Positions 1 to 5,367 of a DNA stretch of 6,825 nucleotides are shown one piece after another. The position numbers were made by a program, and so were the translations under genes. Origin of the DNA: Gammaproteobacteria bacterium (GTDB lineage Bacteria; Pseudomonadota; Gammaproteobacteria; Pseudomonadales; Azotimanducaceae). Position 1 is the first letter of the stretch. Each line of letters begins with the position of its first letter. The notes under the pieces were generated by a model that ran no database searches, was not told the origin of the DNA, and saw only the letters and a list, made by a program, of their open reading frames with translations. The stretch spans positions 1 through 6,825 of the forward strand of contig JABIVN010000305.1 in assembly GCA_018667205.1 (NCBI GenBank), read 5' to 3'.

Positions 1-962
1 ATTTCATCTGCTGACAGTTCCAGTGTCGTCATTTGGGCAAGGCGATAGCTATAGTAGTTTTCGCCATTGGGAAGTGCCCATACTCCCTGGGATATTTCGG
101 ATGCTAACGCCTTGTCTTGTTGTAACCAGGCGAATATCTCCCGATAAGAAGGCATGACTTCACCCTCTAAAATTTCACGCGCCTTGGCTATGTATCTTTT
201 AGCCTGACCGCTACTGATCGAATCATTTTCAACTAGCGCCTCAACCTTGCCTTGAACATCAGCCCAGATTGGCGAACTCCGGGAACCGTCATTAGTATTA
301 AAAGGCACGCCAGAGGTAACTCTATCTATTTCCGCCATCGCGAAGTCGTAGGCGAACGTTGGCTGTCGAATACCCTTCGCTGATGCAGACCGTGCGCGGT
401 CCAGTAACTCGCCAAACACTCGATCGAGCGCTCCTAATCGCGACAAGTAAGCTTCTATATCTGATGCATCATCGACGCGATGGTAATTAATTAAGAAGTT
501 TGGCAGCGAAACATGTGGCCCGCCACGCCCAAATATATAGCCATGCTCTCGAAACGGGATACCTGCATCGGAGCGATCTAGTGAGTAACGCCACATGTCA
601 AAGGATAACTTAGCTTCATGGTTAAGAAGACTGTAATCGAAACTTTGTTCCATTTTGGCGACGCTCTGCCTGCGCCACTGTAGCCGTTCATCGAAGCCCG
701 CCATGCTGTAATCATTAAGACTGTCATAGTCAGATTTATCACCCAAGCGGGTCTTTGTCTGCGGGCTGAAATTAAGCTGTTCGGCATATTGCTCATCAAA
801 CCAGATATTCAGGCGGGCGCTCTCCAACCCGGCTGAATCGGCAGTATCGCGTTGAATTTCAGTGTCGATAACGATTGTAGTCTTTGCAACGAATGGCTTA
901 TTCAATTCTTGTTTGCTGCAAGCGGCAAGCATCAGCACTAGGAGAAAGAGGAATAGGCGCAT
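1..962 (-). CDS. DUF885-family lipoprotein, N-terminal part (3' end outside window)
   Basis: An uninterrupted minus-strand frame runs from an ATG at 962-960 to the left edge, giving 320 residues with no stop. Residues 1-15 form a short lipoprotein signal: Arg2, a Leu/Phe-rich core, then the lipobox LAAC with Cys15 as the expected lipidation site. Ser at +2 favours outer-membrane sorting over inner-membrane retention. The segment near residues 295-320 (PNGENYYSYRLAQMTT, then LELSADE) matches the GxxYYxxxLxxxTTxxLTPxEI pattern I associate with DUF885 proteins, usually around 600 residues, so roughly half is missing. DUF885 members are poorly characterised and are often described as putative zinc peptidases because of a His-Glu motif in the C-terminal half, which is not visible here; catalysis cannot be judged. 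The upstream Shine-Dalgarno is weak (GTGAG about 9 bases before the ATG). The gene is divergent from the kinase operon and is not obviously connected with it. Confidence 0.85.
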   Translation of the reverse strand, partial: MRLFLFLLVLMLAACSKQELNKPFVAKTTIVIDTEIQRDTADSAGLESARLNIWFDEQYAEQLNFSPQTKTRLGDKSDYDSLNDYSMAGFDERLQWRRQSVAKMEQSFDYSLLNHEAKLSFDMWRYSLDRSDAGIPFREHGYIFGRGGPHVSLPNFLINYHRVDDASDIEAYLSRLGALDRVFGELLDRARSASAKGIRQPTFAYDFAMAEIDRVTSGVPFNTNDGSRSSPIWADVQGKVEALVENDSISSGQAKRYIAKAREILEGEVMPSYREIFAWLQQDKALASEISQGVWALPNGENYYSYRLAQMTTLELSADE

Positions 963-1052
963 GGTTGATCTCACTGGATTCATTAACCTGCGGGATTACA
1001 GGCGTTACCTGCCGGCGCTTTAGCGCTTGGCGCACAGACCCGACATCGATCG

Positions 1053-1081
1053 AAAATAATACTTTTATTATCGCCTGTCCA
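1053..1081 (-). promoter_or_regulatory. Candidate sigma70-type promoter for the DUF885 lipoprotein gene
   Basis: On the minus strand TGGACA (1081-1076, 5/6 to consensus) is followed after 17 bp by TATTTT (1058-1053, 4/6). It would leave a leader of about 85 nt before the ATG at 962. That leader contains a tight GCGCT-TT-AGCGC inverted repeat (1015-1026). The call rests on pattern matching only. Confidence 0.35.
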
Positions 1082-1097
1082 TCGACCCGCAGGAGGC

Positions 1098-1161
1098 ATA
1101 GGCTCGGGCTAATATTAATAGGCTTGTAATAGGCTTGGGCTACTATTAATAGGCTCGGGCT
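1098..1161. repeat. Direct-repeat cluster, four ATAGGCTYG copies, 31-bp higher-order period
   Basis: The 9-mer ATAGGCTYG occurs at 1098-1106, 1118-1126, 1129-1137 and 1149-1157, with start-to-start spacings of 20, 11 and 20 bp. Three copies extend to ATAGGCTYGGGCT (1098-1110, 1129-1141, 1149-1161). The 11-mer TAATAGGCTTG is perfectly duplicated head to tail at 1116-1126 and 1127-1137. Seen at larger scale, 1098-1124 and 1129-1155 are 27-bp copies with two mismatches. The spacings are close to one and two helical turns, so the copies lie roughly on one face of the DNA, as expected for operator arrays, but replication slippage explains the pattern equally well. The cluster lies between two divergent genes, just upstream of the DUF885 promoter candidate. 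Confidence 0.9.
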
Positions 1162-1164
1162 TTT

Positions 1165-1197
1165 CTTTGTTTGCTCTTTGTTTGCTCTTTGTTTGCT
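1165..1197. repeat. Three perfect 11-bp tandem repeats (CTTTGTTTGCT)
   Basis: CTTTGTTTGCT is repeated exactly three times without spacer (1165-1175, 1176-1186, 1187-1197) and then decays to CTG. It begins 4 bp after the ATAGGCTYG cluster and has the same 11-bp period with an unrelated unit. The perfect identity suggests recent slippage or a copy number that still varies. No coding role is apparent. Confidence 0.9.
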
Positions 1198-1296
1198 CTG
1201 ACTCGGCGAGCCCGTTCGGTGTCCTCTAACGAATCACTCCCGATTGTCAGCAGCCCTACGCTCGTTTCAAAATGTGGACATAAAATTGCTAAATAG

Positions 1297-1337
1297 GATC
1301 CGGGAAACACTCCTATGCAACCAGACACTTCCCGATC
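1297..1337. promoter_or_regulatory. Gapped inverted repeat upstream of the operon promoter, possible operator
   Basis: GATCCGGGAA (1297-1306) and TTCCCGATC (1329-1337) are inverted copies of each other with a single extra C in the left arm. The arm centres are about 32 bp apart, close to three helical turns. The right arm ends 12 bp before the candidate -35 box at 1350. A further TCCCGAT lies at 1238-1244. The position suits an activator or repressor site, but the arms are short and imperfect and no regulator gene is in the window. Confidence 0.3.
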
Positions 1338-1349
1338 AAAGCGGCTATT

Positions 1350-1378
1350 TTGACTTACCTTCAGTTTGAGTAAATACT
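1350..1378 (+). promoter_or_regulatory. Candidate sigma70-type promoter of the YfiR-like/kinase/barrel operon
   Basis: TTGACT (1350-1355, 5/6 to consensus) is followed by a 17-bp spacer and AATACT (1373-1378, 4/6). Transcription would begin near 1385, leaving about 15 nt before the ATG at 1401 and about 80 nt before the alternative ATG at 1464. No other comparably placed plus-strand candidate was noticed between 1200 and 1400. Confidence 0.45.
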
Positions 1379-1400
1379 GGCCTTTTCTAAATTAGGTGCC

Positions 1401-2039
1401 ATGGGCTCTATTGTGGTTAGTATCCAACGCACCAAAACTCCAGGTTTCGTAAATGCTTCAGGCATGATGTTCAAGATCTTGATTGGTCTGATGATCGCGA
1501 TCCCCGAAGTAAGTTCCCGCAGTTACGAAGAGCACGAGATCAAGGCAGCATTCCTTTACAGCTTCGCCCAATTTATAACCTGGGAAACCAGGGCCACGAC
1601 TGACCAAACTGCCGCGCTAACTGCCGCGCAAACTGCCGCACAAACTGCCGCGCTAACTTACTGCGCTGTTCAGGAGGGACCAGTTGTAAACGCCCTAAAG
1701 GAATTGATCGCTGCCAAACAGACAGCAGGTGAGACAAGGCGCTACACCTTGCTAGCAGACTTGTCGAACATCAGACAGTGCCATATCTTATTTTTGGGCG
1801 CCGACAACAATAAAAGCGAAGCGCTTCAATTGCGCCTAGAAGAGTCAGTCCTCACTGTTGGCGATTCGCAGGGATTCGTGGCAAATGGCGGCATAATAGA
1901 GTTTCGACGCCAGGGTGCTCGTGTACAAGTTCATATAAATTTGGCTACTGCCAGGGCGCAAAGAATACAAATAAGCTCTAAATTATTGAAACTGGCAACC
2001 ATCTATAACGCCCCTGACGAGGCGAAAATCGATGATTAA
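1401..2039 (+). CDS. YfiR-family (DUF4154) periplasmic protein, putative repressor of the adjacent kinase
   Basis: The 212-residue product carries the YfiR/DUF4154 signature: [17 protein letters not shown] at 45-61, a Cys-containing strand (YCAV at 87-90), the CHILFLG strand at 127-133, [19 protein letters not shown] at 150-168, then the [22 protein letters not shown] end. In Pseudomonas, YfiR is a periplasmic protein that inhibits the membrane diguanylate cyclase YfiN. Here the gene overlaps a kinase gene whose periplasmic domain resembles that of YfiN, so I infer inhibition or sensing through that domain. A signal peptide is visible as [16 protein letters not shown] around 24-39. Met22/Met23 (ATGs at 1464 and 1467) would give the more usual short signal peptide, while the ATG at 1401 has TAGGTG just upstream and suits the candidate promoter; I keep 1401 but the start is uncertain. 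Residues 70-85 are four TAA(L/Q) repeats inserted in a loop. Cys88 and Cys127 are the only cysteines. Confidence 0.88.
   Translation: MGSIVVSIQRTKTPGFVNASGMMFKILIGLMIAIPEVSSRSYEEHEIKAAFLYSFAQFITWETRATTDQTAALTAAQTAAQTAALTYCAVQEGPVVNALKELIAAKQTAGETRRYTLLADLSNIRQCHILFLGADNNKSEALQLRLEESVLTVGDSQGFVANGGIIEFRRQGARVQVHINLATARAQRIQISSKLLKLATIYNAPDEAKIDD
1607..1654 (+). repeat. Four 12-bp tandem repeats within the YfiR-like gene (TAA[L/Q])
   Basis: AACTGCCGCGCT, AACTGCCGCGCA, AACTGCCGCACA and AACTGCCGCGCT follow each other without a gap, differing at two positions. They encode Thr-Ala-Ala-Leu/Gln four times (residues 70-85), between the FITW strand and the YCAV strand, where other family members have a short loop. 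The 12-bp length keeps the frame, so gain or loss of units would change loop length without breaking the gene. Confidence 0.93.
2019..2022 (+). promoter_or_regulatory. Ribosome binding site of the hybrid kinase gene
   Basis: GAGG lies 9 nt before the ATG at 2032, inside the last codons of the YfiR-like gene. It supports the overlapping start at 2032 and suggests translation of the kinase is coupled to the upstream gene. Confidence 0.6.
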
Positions 2040-4035
2040 ACTTATTCAATATCTACCCCTAAAACGAAAAATAACCACAGTCACTATGATCATGAGCGCC
2101 ATGATGCTGACCTTGTGGTCTCTCACCTTTATCTTGGGCCACACCCTTTTAAAACGTGAGTCGATGGTCCAACATAATTCAACTCTAATCAGGGTTCTGG
2201 CCATCAACAGTGCCGCCGCATTAGTCTTTCAAGACCCAGACGCTGCGACCGAGGTACTTTCCGCGTTGACGGCCGACCCGAATGTTTTGTCGGCACAAAT
2301 TTACACCGCTAATCTAGAACTGTACGCAAGATACCCTGACCAGAGATTACCGCAAGAAGCTCTCTCTTGGCACGGTGTCATGGGTCACACCAAACTGGAG
2401 CAGTCCTTAGCTTTGGTTATTGAGGGTTCCGAGACAGTCGTTAATTTCGGAGAGGTTCTTGATGTAAGAGGACCTATCACCCTGGGCGATGAAGTTCTTG
2501 GGGTTATTGCCATTCAAATCGATTTACAGCCACTACGAGACGGCTTTTTCAGGATGGCCGTTATCTTCGGCATTTTTTTTCTCGTCTCCCTGGCCTTTAG
2601 CTCTTTAACCGCCGGGCTTTTCGTGAGATTCATCATTGTGCCTATCGGTAACCTTGCCGATGCAATGAAAAAAGTTTCCTCGCATGGGGATTACGATCAG
2701 AGAGTTAAGGTGTCGGGGGATGACGAACTGGGTTCCCTGAGCGATGGCTTTAATGACATGCTGGAACGGGTTCAAAGTCGTGACCAAAAGCTGGACAAAA
2801 TGGTTAAAGAACTACAGGTATCAAAAGCTATAGCGGAATCTGCGACCAAAGCAAAATCTGAATTCCTCGCCAATATGAGCCACGAAATTCGCACTCCTAT
2901 GAATGGGGTTCTGGGTATGACCTCTTTGTTACTCAATACGGAGCTTTCCGTTAAGCAACGAAAGTTTGGTGAAATCATCGAGTTGTCAGGCAATTCCCTG
3001 ATGACAATCATTAACGACATCCTCGATTTTTCACGGATTGAATCCGGAAAGCTAACCTTGGATATAACAGATTTTTCGATCTACGAGTGCGTACAAGCCA
3101 CCAAAGACTTGTTAACAAAAAGCGCCGAAAACAAAGGTCTGGGGTTACGCTGCCACATTGCCAAAGACGTACCCCAGATAGTGAGGGGCGATCAGGGACG
3201 AATAAAGCAAATACTGATCAACCTGGTCGGCAATGCCGTAAAATTCACTGAGACGGGTTATGTTTCCATTGACGTTTCAGTGGTAAACGATGGTTTAGAT
3301 ACGACTATGTTACGCATAGAAGTCCAAGACACCGGAATTGGCATTGCCAACAATGCCCAACAAACCATCTTTGAAAATTTTTCCCAAGAGGATTCTTCGA
3401 CAACCCGCCGATTCGGTGGCACAGGCTTGGGACTTGCTATATCAAAACAATTAGCAGACCTGATGGGTGGGGAGCTTGGCGTTGCGAGCGCGCCAGGCCA
3501 AGGCTCTCGTTTTTGGTTCCAATTGCCTTTGGCGCTTTCGTATAAAGAAACTCAAAAAACCGTCAGACTAGATATTTTTGATGAATCGCTGGATAAAAAA
3601 CAGCTTTCAAACTCAAAGCAATATAACGCTCAAATTTTGGTCGCCGAGGATAATGAGGTCAACCAGATTTTTATTCGCGCGGCACTAAATACTTTTGGCT
3701 GTAATCCAATCATTGCCAATAACGGCGCTGAAGCGGTAAAGCTATTTTCCGAGACCCCGGTGGACTTGATATTAATGGATGTACAGATGCCAGAGGTTGA
3801 CGGTGTGGCGGCCACCGCCATGATTCGCGAATTAGAACAGAAATCAGGCGCTGTTCAATCAGTTCCAATCATTGCATTAACCGCCTATGCTATGACGGGA
3901 GATCGTGAGAAGTTCTTAAAAGCTGGTATGGACAGTTACTTAAGCAAGCCGCTAGAGATGGAAAAACTTTCATCAGTTCTCGATAAATGGGTAGGTCACC
4001 TCGAGGAAAAAGACAACAGGGAACCCGGCCAATGA
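2032..4035 (+). CDS. Hybrid sensor histidine kinase, CHASE8-HAMP-HisKA-HATPase_c-REC
   Basis: This 667-residue inner-membrane kinase has a first membrane segment at about 14-38 and a periplasmic domain at about 40-170 of CHASE8 type ([19 protein letters not shown], then [15 protein letters not shown]). A second membrane segment at about 174-200 is followed by HAMP to about 252 and a helical linker. In His[14 protein letters not shown] places the phosphorylated residue at His284. The ATPase domain shows the N box (Asn397, Asn401), DTGIGIA (433-439), and the F/G2 region [22 protein letters not shown] split across 448-468. The receiver domain at about 533-655 has Glu539/Asp540, phospho-acceptor Asp583 in LILMDVQMP, Thr617 and Lys639. 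All catalytic residues are present. There is no HPt domain and no response regulator nearby, so phosphate must pass to distant partners, or the receiver acts as a phosphate sink. The start overlaps the YfiR-like gene by 8 bp and the stop overlaps the next start. The CHASE8 domain is the kind bound by YfiR in YfiN, supporting control by the upstream product; the stimulus is unknown. Confidence 0.95.
   Translation: MIKLIQYLPLKRKITTVTMIMSAMMLTLWSLTFILGHTLLKRESMVQHNSTLIRVLAINSAAALVFQDPDAATEVLSALTADPNVLSAQIYTANLELYARYPDQRLPQEALSWHGVMGHTKLEQSLALVIEGSETVVNFGEVLDVRGPITLGDEVLGVIAIQIDLQPLRDGFFRMAVIFGIFFLVSLAFSSLTAGLFVRFIIVPIGNLADAMKKVSSHGDYDQRVKVSGDDELGSLSDGFNDMLERVQSRDQKLDKMVKELQVSKAIAESATKAKSEFLANMSHEIRTPMNGVLGMTSLLLNTELSVKQRKFGEIIELSGNSLMTIINDILDFSRIESGKLTLDITDFSIYECVQATKDLLTKSAENKGLGLRCHIAKDVPQIVRGDQGRIKQILINLVGNAVKFTETGYVSIDVSVVNDGLDTTMLRIEVQDTGIGIANNAQQTIFENFSQEDSSTTRRFGGTGLGLAISKQLADLMGGELGVASAPGQGSRFWFQLPLALSYKETQKTVRLDIFDESLDKKQLSNSKQYNAQILVAEDNEVNQIFIRAALNTFGCNPIIANNGAEAVKLFSETPVDLILMDVQMPEVDGVAATAMIRELEQKSGAVQSVPIIALTAYAMTGDREKFLKAGMDSYLSKPLEMEKLSSVLDKWVGHLEEKDNREPGQ
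4018..4022 (+). promoter_or_regulatory. Ribosome binding site that fixes the barrel-gene start at 4032
   Basis: AGGGA sits 9 nt before the ATG at 4032 and overlaps the last kinase codons. It favours 4032, which gives a clean signal peptide, over the in-frame ATG at 3987, which would add 15 polar, basic residues. Confidence 0.6.
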
Positions 4036-5147
4036 AATTGACTATTAGAAAACAACTAAGACCATCGCTTTTTTCACTCTGGGCAGGTTTTTCCCTCTCT
4101 ATCTTCTCTGCTTCAACTTGGGGTCAAAATGTACCTGCAGATCTTCTAAACCTTAGTCTGGAGGAATTGTTCAGCGCCGATATCGGCGACCCAGGTACTG
4201 GTGGTGCAAGAAACAAAACAGCGCCCGACACTAAAAGTAAATGGAGTTTTCAATACCGGTTTCAGCAAGCAGACTTTGAGGGCTTTAACAAAGGCAGCGA
4301 TAACCTTTCCAATGACGAGGTATTGTTTACGCCTGGGCTAGAGCCGCGCACCAAGGATAATTTCCCGGTGGTGCCGACAACGATTACGCAAAAGGTTCAT
4401 GCACTGGTTCTGGGATACGAACTCAGCGAAAAAATAAGCGTTAGGTTAGCCGTCCCCTATATCGAGCAAAGTACCGATCACATCAGCATTGTTCCCGCTT
4501 ACGCGGATTTTACTATTCGTTCCAGTGGGATAGGCGATGTCTCTGTTATGGGATCCTACCAATTGGAAACGTCGAGTGAGAAGCACTTACAGATAACCTT
4601 GGGCCTAAGTTTTCCCACTGGCTCCATTGACAAGGAAGGGGACACTCCCCGTGCCCCCGGCGATCAGCAGCTTCCCTATTCAATGCAACTGGGGTCAGGT
4701 ACCTACGATATCCCTGCGAGTATTCGATATTCAGGCATCGGAAACGGATTCGTCTGGGGGACTGTACTGGCCGCTAAAATCCGTTTAGGAGAAAATGATA
4801 GAGATTACCGATTGGGTAATCGAGTTTCGGCGGCGACCTGGCTGAGGTTTAACAAGTTAGATTGGGTCAAGCCGTCGATCAAACTGATCTACGAGTATTC
4901 AGACAGCATTCATGGCAAGGATACCGATCTGATGGTTCCCGGCCCGTTTCCCTACCCGGCGTCTGTTACCAATCCGGAGATGTACGGCGGGAGTCAGGCT
5001 AAATTAATCCTGGGACTCCGAATACCCGTACTATCAAAAGGTAATTATATAGAGCTGGAAGTCGGCAAGCCTTTCTATGAATCCTTAAACGGACCACAAA
5101 CCCGCGAGGATATTCGATACGGTTTTAAATTTAACCTGGAAATTTGA
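4032..5147 (+). CDS. Outer-membrane beta-barrel protein with LSLEEL N-terminus (Phenol_MetA_deg-like)
   Basis: The 371-residue product starts at an ATG that overlaps the kinase stop in ATGA, implying translational coupling. Residues 1-31 are a signal peptide (KLTIRKQLR, a hydrophobic core, then SASTWG). The mature start contains [17 protein letters not shown] (38-54 or so), like the LSLEELLN segment found at the start of many TonB-dependent receptors encoded beside YfiR-family genes, but no plug domain follows. From about residue 70 alternating amphipathic strands run to the C-terminus, with family-like elements [24 protein letters not shown] ([12 protein letters not shown] here), [11 protein letters not shown] and [10 protein letters not shown]. 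This resembles the 'MetA-pathway of phenol degradation' barrel family, usually annotated as a transporter; a specific substrate cannot be read from the sequence. Its place in the operon suggests it is the outer-membrane arm of the YfiR-like/kinase circuit, comparable in position to YfiB. The last residues (GFKFNLEI) look like a terminal strand, though they lack the usual final Phe. Confidence 0.8.
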   Translation: MKLTIRKQLRPSLFSLWAGFSLSIFSASTWGQNVPADLLNLSLEELFSADIGDPGTGGARNKTAPDTKSKWSFQYRFQQADFEGFNKGSDNLSNDEVLFTPGLEPRTKDNFPVVPTTITQKVHALVLGYELSEKISVRLAVPYIEQSTDHISIVPAYADFTIRSSGIGDVSVMGSYQLETSSEKHLQITLGLSFPTGSIDKEGDTPRAPGDQQLPYSMQLGSGTYDIPASIRYSGIGNGFVWGTVLAAKIRLGENDRDYRLGNRVSAATWLRFNKLDWVKPSIKLIYEYSDSIHGKDTDLMVPGPFPYPASVTNPEMYGGSQAKLILGLRIPVLSKGNYIELEVGKPFYESLNGPQTREDIRYGFKFNLEI

Positions 5148-5200
5148 TCACGCTTAATCTGAAATAAGTTGTGTAAATTTCACTGCCTTACTTACCACCA

Positions 5201-5220
5201 CACGCTGGATTTACTGCGTG
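5201..5220. terminator. Weak hairpin between convergent genes
   Basis: CACGC (5201-5205) and GCGTG (5216-5220) can form a 5-bp stem with a 10-nt loop, between the barrel gene and the convergent monooxygenase gene. No T-run follows on either strand, so it is at best a poor intrinsic terminator. The remainder of 5148-5367 shows nothing else I can support. Confidence 0.2.
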
Positions 5221-5367
5221 CGTTTGGGTGATCAAGCTGCCCTCCAACTGAAATCTTGGGGTGTACCTCGGGTTCTACTTATGAAGCCGCCACTAATAGA
5301 TCAACTAGATCAGTGACCCCGACTGATGTTTTCCAAGGTTCCGGCACTGCGCATATAGGACCATTAT

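Noticed and set aside
992..1005. GGGATTACAGGCGT, identical to a stretch of the human Alu consensus
   Set aside because: Only about 14 bp match, and the flanks differ; this is chance similarity, not contamination, in a region continuous with bacterial genes.
1015..1026. GCGCT-TT-AGCGC hairpin in the lipoprotein leader as a terminator or riboswitch
   Set aside because: The loop is two bases, there is no T-run, and no conserved riboswitch core is visible.
884..1129. 81-codon plus-strand open frame overlapping the lipoprotein start
   Set aside because: It lies antisense to the DUF885 signal-peptide region, runs into the direct repeats and has no recognisable domain.
1098..1197. CRISPR-like array
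   Set aside because: Units are 9-13 or 11 bp, spacers are too short or absent, and no cas gene is nearby.
1146..1328. 60-codon minus-strand open frame across the intergenic repeats
   Set aside because: Its C-terminal part is just the 11-bp repeats translated (low-complexity KEQTKSKQ-type residues), with no family resemblance.
3987..4031. Earlier in-frame ATG for the barrel gene
   Set aside because: It would prepend 15 basic and polar residues to a clean signal peptide and lie inside the kinase gene; the ATGA overlap and AGGGA favour 4032.
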